Source of the DNA: Saccoglossus kowalevskii
Lineage: Eukaryota > Hemichordata > Enteropneusta > Harrimaniidae
NCBI RefSeq assembly: GCF_000003605.2
Contig: NW_003152255.1
Coordinates: forward strand, 164,535-187,227
Reading direction: 5' to 3'
DNA length: 22,693 nucleotides
The stretch's first letter is position 1, and each line of letters starts with the position of its first letter. The notes below the pieces were generated by a model. It did no database searches. It was not told the DNA's origin and saw only the letters and a list, made by a program, of their open reading frames with translations. The position numbers and the translations under genes were made by a program. Positions 8,678-20,600 of this stretch are shown here, piece after piece.

Positions 8678-11600
8678 GTAAGTATGTGAAACACAGAAGA
8701 CAGTGTGTTTTAATTGTGTTTTTTTTTGGTAATTCTTAGTTTTAGCCAAATGTTTTTTCATTTTTTCTGTAATTTTCACAGAATTCAGTTTTAATTTTTG
8801 ACCAAAAAGAACAAAATGTTACTATAACATTGCTTCTATATATTTTAATATTTAACCTTTTGAGTGCCACCCATCCCACATAAATTTATTCATATTTTCT
8901 GTAATTTATTCTTAATTCAATTTTGATTTTCAACCAAATAAGCAAATTGTCACATTGCTTCTATCTTTTGATCAAAAATTTTGAAATTTTTGCATTTTTT
9001 CATTTGGAAAAGAGCAGACTATGAATGGAACTATATTTTGGATGGTGTCTGAAATTAACTTTTGAGCTCAAAAGGTCAAGCTATGTATAGGATATCTGAA
9101 AAGAAATACGAAGAATTGCTGATTTAACCACATTCAGTGAAAATTTTCAGTAATGATTTCAGCACTCTGGAATGAAATGTGCCAATTTATGAGTGTCGTT
9201 CATGCTCTACTTTCTTCTGAAGTACATAATGAATATGTATGTTATGATGTAATAACATATTCTATATTGTATTTTGTCAGGATGGCAGAGTTGGTTGAGA
9301 GGGAGACGGAAAACTACCTTAAGATGGACCCTGATCCATTTGATGACCGTCATCCTGCCAGAACGGATCCAAACTGTTCGCTGGGTCAGATACTCAAATT
9401 ATTGTTTAAGAATGATGAGTTCATGAACAGGGTAAGTCACCAACGTTATAGTTATTCTATTATTCGCAGGAATTCCAAAACCAATTAATTAGTATTCACT
9501 AGCTTTATATATTGATTATTTTGTTTAGAATTCACAGTTTTGTCAATGGAAGTGGCATGATGAAAATTAAAATCTGCTTATGAGTCATTTGCAAAGAGAG
9601 AGTTTTTACATTTGATTCAATCTAATATTGATGTTTTTTTTTTATATTAAAACTCATCTGTCTTACTGCGTTTTGTTTTGTTTGGATGAGTCCAAAAACA
9701 AGCCTTGAAGGACTAATAGTTTCATCTCTGTGCATGCATTCCATGTGCCCATATATCCATTTATGTTCAAAATACATATCACATGTATGCATGTGTTCAT
9801 TTCGCAATCCAATTCAAAATGGCTGAACGACAGCCATTCAAGGATCTTGGTCGTGCATAGACACATTTCATTCAAACTTGTTACATACATTGAACAGATT
9901 TAGTTCAGAGTCTGCCATACATGTGTAGTTAATTGTTTACTTAATATATTTATCTATCTTTTAGACTTACAATGTTATTTTCTGCGTTTTCTTTCAGCTT
10001 ATCAATAATTACATCGTTTCCAGTCGTGAGTTTGATGTCAATGCAGCAGCATGCCGACTACTCTTGGACGTACTGCCGGGATTAGAAACGTCAATCGTTT
10101 ACCAGGAACCAGTAAGTACCGCTACTCTCTTGTCAGTTTAGATTTGTTGTTTACGCTATGAAAACCGTTCACACCTTTGAATGCCCTCATGTGCAAGTGA
10201 AAAATGTTTTATCTCTTCTGCTTTTTTTGAAGATGGTCAATAATAGACACAGTAATTTAATTTTTCAAGGAAATATAATCATGTCCAATGACCAGTTTTT
10301 GAACTAAGTTGAACTTGACCCCCAAAAATATAAATCCTACGAAAGTGGCAGGTGGGTGCTTGATCTGACATTGGTAACAATGGTTGCTCCCTATTCTACT
10401 TGCAGGAAGGCTTGATCCCAAAATTCTTCACCTGGGCTANNNNNNNNNNNNNNNNNNNNNNNNNNNNNNNNNNNNNNNNNNNNNNNNNNNNNNNNNNNNN
10501 NNNNNNNNNNNNNNNNNNNNNNNNNNNNNNNNNNNNNNNNNNNNNNNNNNNNNNNNNNNNNNNNNNNNNNNNNNNNNNNNNNNNNNNGGGAGGCTGAAGA
10601 GCCCCTCAGGTCATATGCAACAGGTTTACTTGCGAGTGCAATGGAAATCCAAGACATTGCTGGCAACTTCAGAGCAGAGAATGCAAGTTTGGTGAGTACT
10701 GCTTTTGTTTTTACCGGCACTAATTTTTTTAAGGTAGAAGCCTACTCATACAGTAATGCAAATACCCCAAACTTATTCATTTTGCAATAAATTGTTTTTC
10801 TGGGCAATAAAAGGATATTCGGGGGTCTAACCTGCCTAATTTTCGAGAAAATGATGGTTGTATTTTAATTGATAGTGGTCATTTTGTCAGTATTATAATG
10901 CTATAACCATAGGTTTCTATGGCAGAGATATCATGCCATATCTCAAATTGTAGTCTGGTGGCATAGGTTGAAAAAATAATATACTGTTAATGATGGTCCA
11001 CTTTTTGTTGACCTGAATTGCTCAAAAAATCAGGGTTTTAAAAAGTGTCAACAACATTCATCCACTCCCTATGAAAACAGAAGTTTGCAATTGCGAAATA
11101 TAAAATAATAATGTAATGCAAAGTGATTTTGCTTGACAATAGAAGTCACTGTGGTTATCATGTCTGTCTGTCAAGATTCAGATAAGCTGAACATAAAAAT
11201 AAGCGAAAATAACTAAAACAAGGAGAAATTATTTGAATTTAGGTAATAATATAACATTTGTTTTGAAATTAATGAAATTATTAATGTGTCAAACTTATGT
11301 AAAGTATGAGACACATTTTCAAATGGTTACTGTGAATGAAAAAATAAACCCAATTAAACTGCAGTATTGCTCATGGTTTTGCTAATAAAGTAGAAACTTT
11401 GAACTATCAATACTGCAATAATTTTGTTTTTAAAATTAAAAGTTAGCTGTTTTGCAAATCAATTGAATGTGCAATGCAGGAATCCATGTACTGACTTTTT
11501 TAAACATTCTCATTCCAGGTTCCAGTCATGCTACATCGTCTTAAAGAACTGAAAACATTAGCAGTTGAAGAATCAACATCTTCTGCTGCAGACTCTAGGG

Positions 11601-14600
11601 CGTCAGAAAGCAGATCTGAATCTGATCTACCAGTGGAGGAAAGACCATTTGTTTGTTTTGCTCCTTCAAATAAGGATGAAGAGACTGTGAAAACGAACAC
11701 TGAAAAAACAGAGGAACCTGCGCTTCAGATCATTACGTGTCAGGAAATCGGGGCAGAAGAGGAAGTCATCGCTGTGAGCCCGGGAGAAGGACCTTCCACA
11801 AGTCGGAATGCTGAAATGGCCCCGCCAACTGAAATCAAACCTGACTCGACTCGTAATAAAAATAAAAACAGATGTAAAAAAAGATTGCCTAGTGACTCTC
11901 AACAGAAGAGGTCAAAGGTTAAAACAAGTTCAAAGTTTACTTCAGGTCATTTATCAGCATTGCCGAAACATGATTCTGTGTCTCACGATGGTGAGTGGAG
12001 TAATAGCAGCTGGGCTGAGATGGTGCCATATGTAATTGGAACACAATGTATGTATCCAATGACAACCGTCATGCAACAAAGACTCATTATACAATACCTT
12101 ACGCCATTGGGAGAGTATCAAGAAGTGAGTGTGTTATGTTTGCAAAATTAGAATAATTTTTTTGCCATTTCAGTGAGGTGATTCTTGTGAATTTAAATGT
12201 GATTTTTAATTAATTAAAGAAGCAAAGTGGAAACGTGACTATGACAAAAAAAGGGGGAAATTGAAAAATGATGTAGTTTTAATTTTTGTCAAATTGACAT
12301 TTAGAATACATTGTTTTTGTCAATGTTTGACAATAGGGGATTTTTAAATACCAGAATATTTAGAAGTTTTAATGAGAATTCTATGTTGCACCTGCAGTGG
12401 ATTCCCTAAAGTAGCATACCTATTTATTTCAGCTTTTAGCTACAGTACTTCAATTGGGTGCAGTGGATCTTACTTTACACTACATTGACCTCAGTAAAAC
12501 GTGTGATGTCAGGCTCACATTTGAAGGATTAAAAGTAAGTTTTATTATAAATAGTGTTTTTAATACGCATGTTCTGATTTTCACCTGCAGTTTTCTCCAT
12601 AGATAAATGTCCAAAACATGGTGGCAAATTTGCATAACACTATTTAATTTGCATATGTATTTTGTTCTTGTGTGAAATAATTAACATGTCTTTAACCACT
12701 TGAAAGTTGGTGGGCATGATAAATACTCCATGTCTATGGTAACTACTTAAAATCTGTACCGGTAGTAGGAACCGCTGCTTCTACTAAAATGGTACAATGC
12801 AACAGAGGGGATGCGGCTTCTATTAGAGCATCTACACATATGAGAAATTGTGAATGTTTGGTTCTCAATTTTGAAAAAAGAATGGGTGCGACTTCTATTA
12901 GGGATGCGCTTCTAATATAGATTTTACAATAGTACAAATGACGCCATGTTATTTATTTACTTGTTGGGTGTGTTGCTTTCAGTACTTTCATGAAGTTCAA
13001 GCACTGCGTTTATTTTTATTGTTTTATTCTTCAGTATCTGGGGTCTCTCTTGTGCCATAAAAAGTTTGCGGCTGAATTTGTCAGCATAGGTGGTGTACAG
13101 AAACTTTTAGAAATCCACCGACCATCCATGGCTGCTACGGGAGTCTCCATGTGTCTCTATTACTTAGCTTACAGTGCAGACACCATGGAGAGGATATGTC
13201 TACTGCCATCCCCAGTGTTAAATGATCTAATCCGGTGAGTCTTTGATCAATCTCAGACCTTGTTGTTTGTACCATTCTGTAGTTATTTGTTCTTAGCTAG
13301 AAAACAAAGGCAGATAAAAAAAAAACAGACGTAATTGTCGAGCCTACAGTTAGCAAATGTTAACTGGCCATTTGCTTGACTGAAAGAGTTAAAAAATGGT
13401 GTTCACAGGGATTTTTTTAAACAAGGGAACAGGGGTGCAGCGCCCTCATGACATGGCCATGCGTCCCTTTACCCTGGGGAGCAGATCCTCTGGCAAATAT
13501 AAAATTCTGAATGACCAGGGATCACATGTGGCCACAGTCTACAACTGTGACCTGTCTGATAGTAATTTTGGCCCCAAGGAAGCCATAGAATGCTCCATTT
13601 TAACTTAGAATTATCAAAAACTCCACACCCTGGTAGGAAGATATCGAACCCTATCTCCCCTACTTGGTGGCGTTGCTGAATTGCAATGCTCCCTCTTGCA
13701 GTTTTTTTCTAGAAAAACCCCTGGTGTTCAGAATAGTTGAAATAGTCAAAAACACACAATAGCGAAATCGGCCATCAGGGATTTTTTAGAGAAACTTTGG
13801 TATAGCATATGCACTACGGTATTCGCCAATATCTCAGCTTTCAGAAGATATATAGGTTGTTGTAGCATGCTTAATAACTTTTCAGGATTTGTTGATGTTT
13901 TCACGAATCATAAACTTTACTTAATACTCACTTTATCAACTGTTTATAAAATGTATTTGACAATGTTAACTGTACATTTAGAAAGCACTGGATATTGTTA
14001 TGTTAGGCTCAGTTTGTAAGTTATTTGTTTGGTTATACAGGTTGTTATTATATATATATATACATACATACATATCAGAGCCTTTCCTCAATCAATCTAA
14101 AATATAATCTGTGTATCGATACATTTTGTTTCAGTTATGCTTTATGGTTACTGGAGTGTTCACATGAATCGGGTCGTTGCCATGCAACAATGTTTTTTAT
14201 GCTGAGTTTTCCATTCAAAGCAGTTCTGGAATTGTTTGACATGCAAGATGGTCTCAGAAAACTGTGCAATCTAGTGAGTTTTTTCATTTCATTTCATGCT
14301 TTGAACTGTGTGTTGTTTTTATGTGAGGACAGTTGCCCATTCCTAGATTTCTTAACTTTCTGTGTTGGTGGGGCCTTTTAGGTCGATTGAAATACAAAAA
14401 TTGGATGATTTAAAAAAATGGGAAGGCATATTCCATTGGCCGAGATTCATTCACTAACGAATGCGACTTTGGGGGAACCTTGATTAAGGTCCGCAGGTGC
14501 TTGTGTTCGACTGAGCCTGGTTGATGCCAGGATAGCGCATTAAAATTGCCATTTGATAGAGATATGGCCACACAGCCCTGTCATGTAGTCCCAAACATGA

Positions 14601-17600
14601 ATACGACTGACTATGTGTCAGCACTAGCATTTGCACTTAAAAAAAAAAGTCAGGAGAGACACTCAATGTCCAAAACTGTCGCCTGGCACAAAAACATTTA
14701 AAAAAAAAAATCAACCAACAATTTTTGGTGCTTTTTCACTGAACATAAGTCAATCACGCCTTCAATTATCGTTACACTCAGTAATAGGCTGTTTTCCGTT
14801 AACTTCGAGATCCCGTGTTATACGTGAAATCAAACTATGCATAAGACCACGAAACTATTTTGGGGGCATTTCCGAACGTTTGATAATGGTTATTTTGCAG
14901 AAGTACTTTTATCTTAACACCATAATTCTCTCTGGAAGCTCTGCATCTTGACATTGACCACACTTTTCACACATGCGAGATCTAGTGAGGTGTCTTTCTC
15001 GTTTCAGATCAGCACTTTAGAAATCTTAAATATCGAAGATCAAGGACTTTTACTGAATGATGATGAAACGTTCTCCAATCGTCAAACCGTAAAAAATACT
15101 TGCGTAGCGTTGTTCAAATATTTTGAAGCTCATCTTGCCTTGAAAGTTGACAGCGTGAAACGTCAGTTTTCGAGGAATCAGGGATACCTGCCACCGGATC
15201 CAATACCACCATATAAGGTATAAGTGTTATATTGCCACAACTGGGTGCAAATAACCCTTTCTAGCGCCCTCAGTGTTGATAATAAGGAAAACGGTGCTTT
15301 ATATATAGAACGATCATGAGCGTAATTGCTGACGTCAGGTAACCAAGGGAAATGCTGAATCATAATGCTGTATCCATTACTAGTTACCGGCCTCCTGTGG
15401 CTTGGTGCGCCATGACACTTGAAGCGGGAACCAGCTACATGTGGTGTTCACTGATAAAATCCTCAGTGTTGATAGTGACAATTGTGTATGCAATGATAAA
15501 ATCATATTATGAGATAGCGCATTCAGTGTTGATAGTGACAATTGTGTATGCAATGATAAAATCATATTATGAGATAGCGCCCTCAGTGTTGATAGTGACA
15601 ATTGTGTATGCAATGATAAAATCATATTATGAGATAGCGCATTCAGTGTTGATAGTGACAATTGTGTGTGCAATGATAAAATCATATTATGAGATAGCGC
15701 ATTCAGTGTTGATAGTGACAATTGTGTATGCAATGATAAAATCATATTATGAGATAGCGCCCTCAGTGTTGATAGTGACAATTGTGTATGCAATGATAAA
15801 ATCATATTATGAGATAGCGCCCTCAGTGTTGATAGTGACAATTGTGTATGCAATGATAAAATCATATTATGAGATAGCGCTTTCAGTGTTGATAGTGACA
15901 ATTGTGTATGCAATGATAAAATCATATTATGAGAAAGCACCCTCAGTGTTGATAGTAACAAATGTGTTCACTGCTGAAATCAAATTTTGACATAGCGCCC
16001 TCAATTTTAATAGAGTAACCATATTCTTATATATGACATCCTCAGTGTTGACTGTGAACATGGTTGTCACATTTCATCATGTTCGATATGGGTCCCATGC
16101 GACATATACAACACATAGAATACTTTGTTTGTTTACAAAGTCATGGTGCTTTAACACATATTCTCCTGTTCATCAATGTCTTCTTCTTCTACCAAAGACC
16201 CTCCTGTTTACCAGCGACTCATTAATGGACAACATGGAGACACTGCTAGAGTACGCACCAATGAGAATCTACTGGGAGCCCGTCAGTGAATTCCAGAATT
16301 TACAAGGTATCCCATTACTGCTGCAAATCATCGCACTCTGCTATGACTGGAGAAACTACAGTGCTAGGTAAGTTATTACAATTTAGTAGTCTTAATAACT
16401 AAAATTTTGTTTCTTTGTAATCTCTTATCAAACAGTTCATTCTTCTGTTGCAAATCATAACTCGTCTTAAAAAGACCAACATCACCCCAACCAAATTCTC
16501 GTCTTCAAAAAAAAAGATAAGCTGATATGCACGTTAGTATATTTCTTCTTGCACTTTTTTGATTATTTACTGCATTGCTGACTACTTCCGTTGAGTAATT
16601 CTCAGGATTGCCTTCAGTGGAATCTGTATATGAATGACACATTCGAGCTCACCATGCACATGTTTCAACTCCCTGACATGTCTGTGTGTGTGTGTGTGTC
16701 AGGTTCCTGTGTAAAAATCTTGTGGTATACTATGTTGCATTAACCTTTTCACCACCAATTCTCCCTTTCATAACAATTTCACAAAATAGTCCCCGTTATA
16801 GTCTGCACTTTCCTTCAGAAAATTGGGACAAAAATAGCCAAATTTTTTTGAGGAAAAACTGAAAATTGACTCAAATTGTGTCTGTTGGCTTCAAAATTAG
16901 GGTTCATTTCCAGAAATTTTGAAGAATATAAGAAAAAAGTGTAGACAAATTTGGGCGAGAAATGTCTGGTGGTGAAAAGGGTAAGGTGGTGTATTAATTG
17001 CTTCAATCATTGTTTCACTGTACTTATCACCTTGTAGGGGAGAAACCATCAAAGCAGCGTTGGACATTCTTTCTGTGTTAACGGTGATACCGAAAGCACA
17101 GTCCCAACTCTGTCAACAGGTTGAACTACCGGATAATGTCAGCACGGTTGGCATGAAGTGAGTATCACATATTGTATTTGTATCCATGACATTTGTTTGC
17201 AGTTTCTTGGTTACTATGCCACGTGACAATTTTGATTTTGAATATTTCGGCGATGTTGTTTTATCAGCTTCCTGCCATTCTGAGTTTTCAGCTTTATGTT
17301 TAGTTTTGTTTTAAATGTTGTCAGACCATTGAAAGATGGGCCCAAACATAAATAAATGCCAAGTGAAATACTAATACATTACAGTATGTCATTTACAATG
17401 ATTTGTCCAATGTTACATTGATAACCAATGTAAGTAAATAATGAACCATAAACCATTCTCCATATTGAGAATCACAAAGAAGTCATCACGTATAATAGAG
17501 GACATCTATGAAGACCAGTCAGTGGTTTGAGTTTAATTTAATCTTTCGACAAACAGCCCCCCAAAAACAATATCTGTTTGATTTAACTATGGTGATGTGC

Positions 17601-20600
17601 AATGCTTATTTGTATATTTTCTAGTAGTCATTTGTAAGTGTACTTATTGGTATTCTAGTAGTCATTTGTAAGTGTACTTATTGGTATTCTAGTAGTCATT
17701 TGTAAGTGTACTTATTGGTATTCTAGTAGTCATTTGTAAGTGTATTTATTGGTATTCTAGTAGTCATTTGTAAGTGTACTTATTGGTATTCTAGTAATCA
17801 TTTGTAAGTGTACTTATTGGTATTCTAGTAGTCATTTGTAAGTGTACTTATTGGTATTCTAGTAGTCATTTGTAAGTGTACTTATTGGTATTCTAGTAGT
17901 CATTTGTAAGTGTACTTATTGGTATTCTAGTAGTCATTTGTAAGTGTATTTATTGGTATTCTAGTAGTCATTTGTAAGTGTACTTATTGGTATTCTAGTA
18001 ATCATTTGTAAGTGTACTTATTGGTATTCTAGTAGTCATTTGTAAGTGTACTTATTGGTATTCCAGTAGTCATTTGTAAGTGTACTTATTGGTATTATAG
18101 TAATCATTTGTAAGTGTACTTATTGGTATTCTAGTAGTCATTTGTAAGTGTACTTATTGGTACATGTATTCTAGTAGTCATTTGTAAGTGTACTTATTGG
18201 TATTCTAGTAGTCATTTGTAAGTGTACTTATTGGTATTCTAGTAGTCATTTGTAAGTGTACTTATTGGTATTCTAGTAGTCTTTTGTTTAATTTATTCTC
18301 CAGTATTGTGTGTGGGACAGCTGAAGGTGACGTGTTCCCAGAAGCTGATGTACAGAAATCTGCGCTCAGAGTGATTATAAACTGTGTGTGTGGTCCTTCT
18401 ACCAGAGTGAGTAAATAACTTTCTTATCTGGCTGAGTGTTTCAGACAAAAGTCATATATATAATTCCTTGGATATATGACCAAAATCTTGTCAACTTCAG
18501 CTTTGGGTCAAGTCTAATATTGTAGCATTCAATCCAAGTTATCTATCATTTAATATATTAATATATTCTTTTTTTTTAGCTTAATAATGGTTGTTTGAAC
18601 ATTTTTTTATTTTATTTTTCTGTGCGAGTATATCAAACAACTAATAGAAACTATGTAGAAAGTATATAAAAATATTTGTTTACCAGTTTTAAATGTTTAT
18701 TGTTGTGTTTTGGTTTTCTTACAGCTTGGTGGAAGTGTAACTAGATACACCAGTGGTTCTGTCAAACGAAATCGTGCTACGATACGTAGTGGTGGAGACA
18801 TACTGAGTAAGCTCTGGGACTGTGTGCAAGCAAATAATGGCATTCGGGTAAGGCTATACAATCTGCAATTTGTCTGAAAACTGATTTGAATTTAGGGGGA
18901 GGTGGGGTCTTTTCCTATACACAGTGTTATATAAGGACTGCATTGGTCTTTTTCTAGTGTCTGAAAACAGGTCTAAAATATTCAGCATTTGACTTGGAAA
19001 TAGAGAATAACAGTTTCTCATGCTATATTTGTGCTACACTTTCCTCCCTCTAAAAAAGTGACAAATCTATCATAATCCGTGTAAAGAAGAAATTTTGTGA
19101 AACGAGTTTCCATTTTCACATGTTTACTGTTTAAAAGTAGGTAAAGGGTACCAGAGGGCAGGGTGTGAGCCAGCCACCAGTCCACCCACCAAACAGACTG
19201 GCCACTTTGATTTTGGACTGGCAACTTTTTTCCATTTTTTTTTCTATTGTTTTTTGATAATTTAACCAAAATATATTGAAAACCATCAACATTTTCATGA
19301 AGTTGAATTGTCTTGGACTGGCAGTTGCAAATTCCTGGCTAACAGCCTGCCAGAAGCACTGCTCTAGTTACCCATACATGAAAAATAATTTTGAATAAAG
19401 ATTTCATGATTGAAGTAGGTTCATTTTATGGTATATAACATAAACGCATACTGTGTGTGTATTCTACTGATGTTTATATTAAATTTATTGACTGTGTTTT
19501 CTTGGATAGATACTGTTATCGTTGCTAATGGTAAAGATGCCAATAACCGAAGCCGACGCTATAAGGACGTTAGCATGTAAAGCGTTATGCGGACTGGCTC
19601 GGAGTGAAACTGTAAAACAGATTATCAGTAAATTGCCGTTATTCACACATTGTCAGTTACAAGGTAAATATACAGTAAGCCGCTATTATTTCGCAAGTCG
19701 GTGAAAATCGGAAAAGTCAAAAGCAGTGAAAGTTTGTCTGCGCTCCTACAACACAGAGTGTCAGTCACTTAAGAGAAAGCTGTGCCCAGTCTCACGACAC
19801 TCGGGGTTAGGAGAATTATAATGACATCCTGTCAAATAAGGAACATAAACCTGTTGGTCCAGCATGTTGCTTCTAAAAAAAATCATAGTGACAGTATGTT
19901 GAGTAGTGGTTTACCACAGGATAAATGAATGAAAGAATAAATGAATGAATCAACAGACTAATGAATGAATAAATAAACATGTAATCTAACTACCGGTATT
20001 CGAGTATGGAAAGTTTTTGAATGGTGTGCATGCTATAAAACTTATACAGTGCAGTCTCAGGTGTTTATTTGTTTTCTCAAATTGCATATTTGTTTTTATT
20101 TTCAGTGATGATGCGGGAACCAGTACTGCAAGATAAACGATCTGAGCACATGAAGTTCTGTAGATATGCTTCTGAACTTATAGGTATTTACAGTCTTGTT
20201 AATTTTAAAATGTTCCACTAGGAAATGGACAGCTATACAAACGACATACAAATAAAGATTACCGGTATGCTCCATGCGTACAACTAGACTGGCCCAGTCG
20301 TATTCATTGCTATTAATTATTCACAGTGTGTAGTGACATTATATAACTTGGGATTGTAATTTTTCCGAATGAGGAAAGTGGGCGTGCTCTTGCACAAAAA
20401 ATTCTATGCGTCAGCAGGTCATGTGTGTATTGTAGTTGTGTAAAACAGATTATTGGTTGGCAACTTATAATTAATGCTATTCGCTAGCATATTACCTAAA
20501 AGGTGTAGTGATAACTGTAGAGGGTGCAGCAAAATAGACCAATCATGGAAACTTCACATCAACTTGAGAAATTCTAAAAACTCATTCTAAAGGAATTAGC

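Noticed and set aside
13396-13608. 70-codon open frame
   Set aside because: It lies almost wholly within a TIR element and resembles no transposase or other family.
14430-14640. Possible SINE in intron 8
   Set aside because: It has a GTTCGA-like box and an A-run, but no clear A box, tRNA fold or target duplication, so it is only mentioned under the intron.
14631-14951. 106-codon plus-strand frame in intron 8
   Set aside because: It begins at an A-run and has no recognisable domain; DCAF1 exons on both sides join without it.
15352-15990. Long open frames on both strands (212 and 193 codons) with 20-residue repeats
   Set aside because: They arise from a stop-free 60-bp tandem unit inside DCAF1 intron 9, and the two strands are equally open, which argues against coding.
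17413-17433. 8-bp stem hairpin TTACATTG/CAATGTAA in intron 11
   Set aside because: A single short palindrome in AT-rich DNA is expected by chance.
17621-18280. Possible CRISPR-like array
   Set aside because: The units are contiguous with no variable spacers, and this is an intron of an animal gene.
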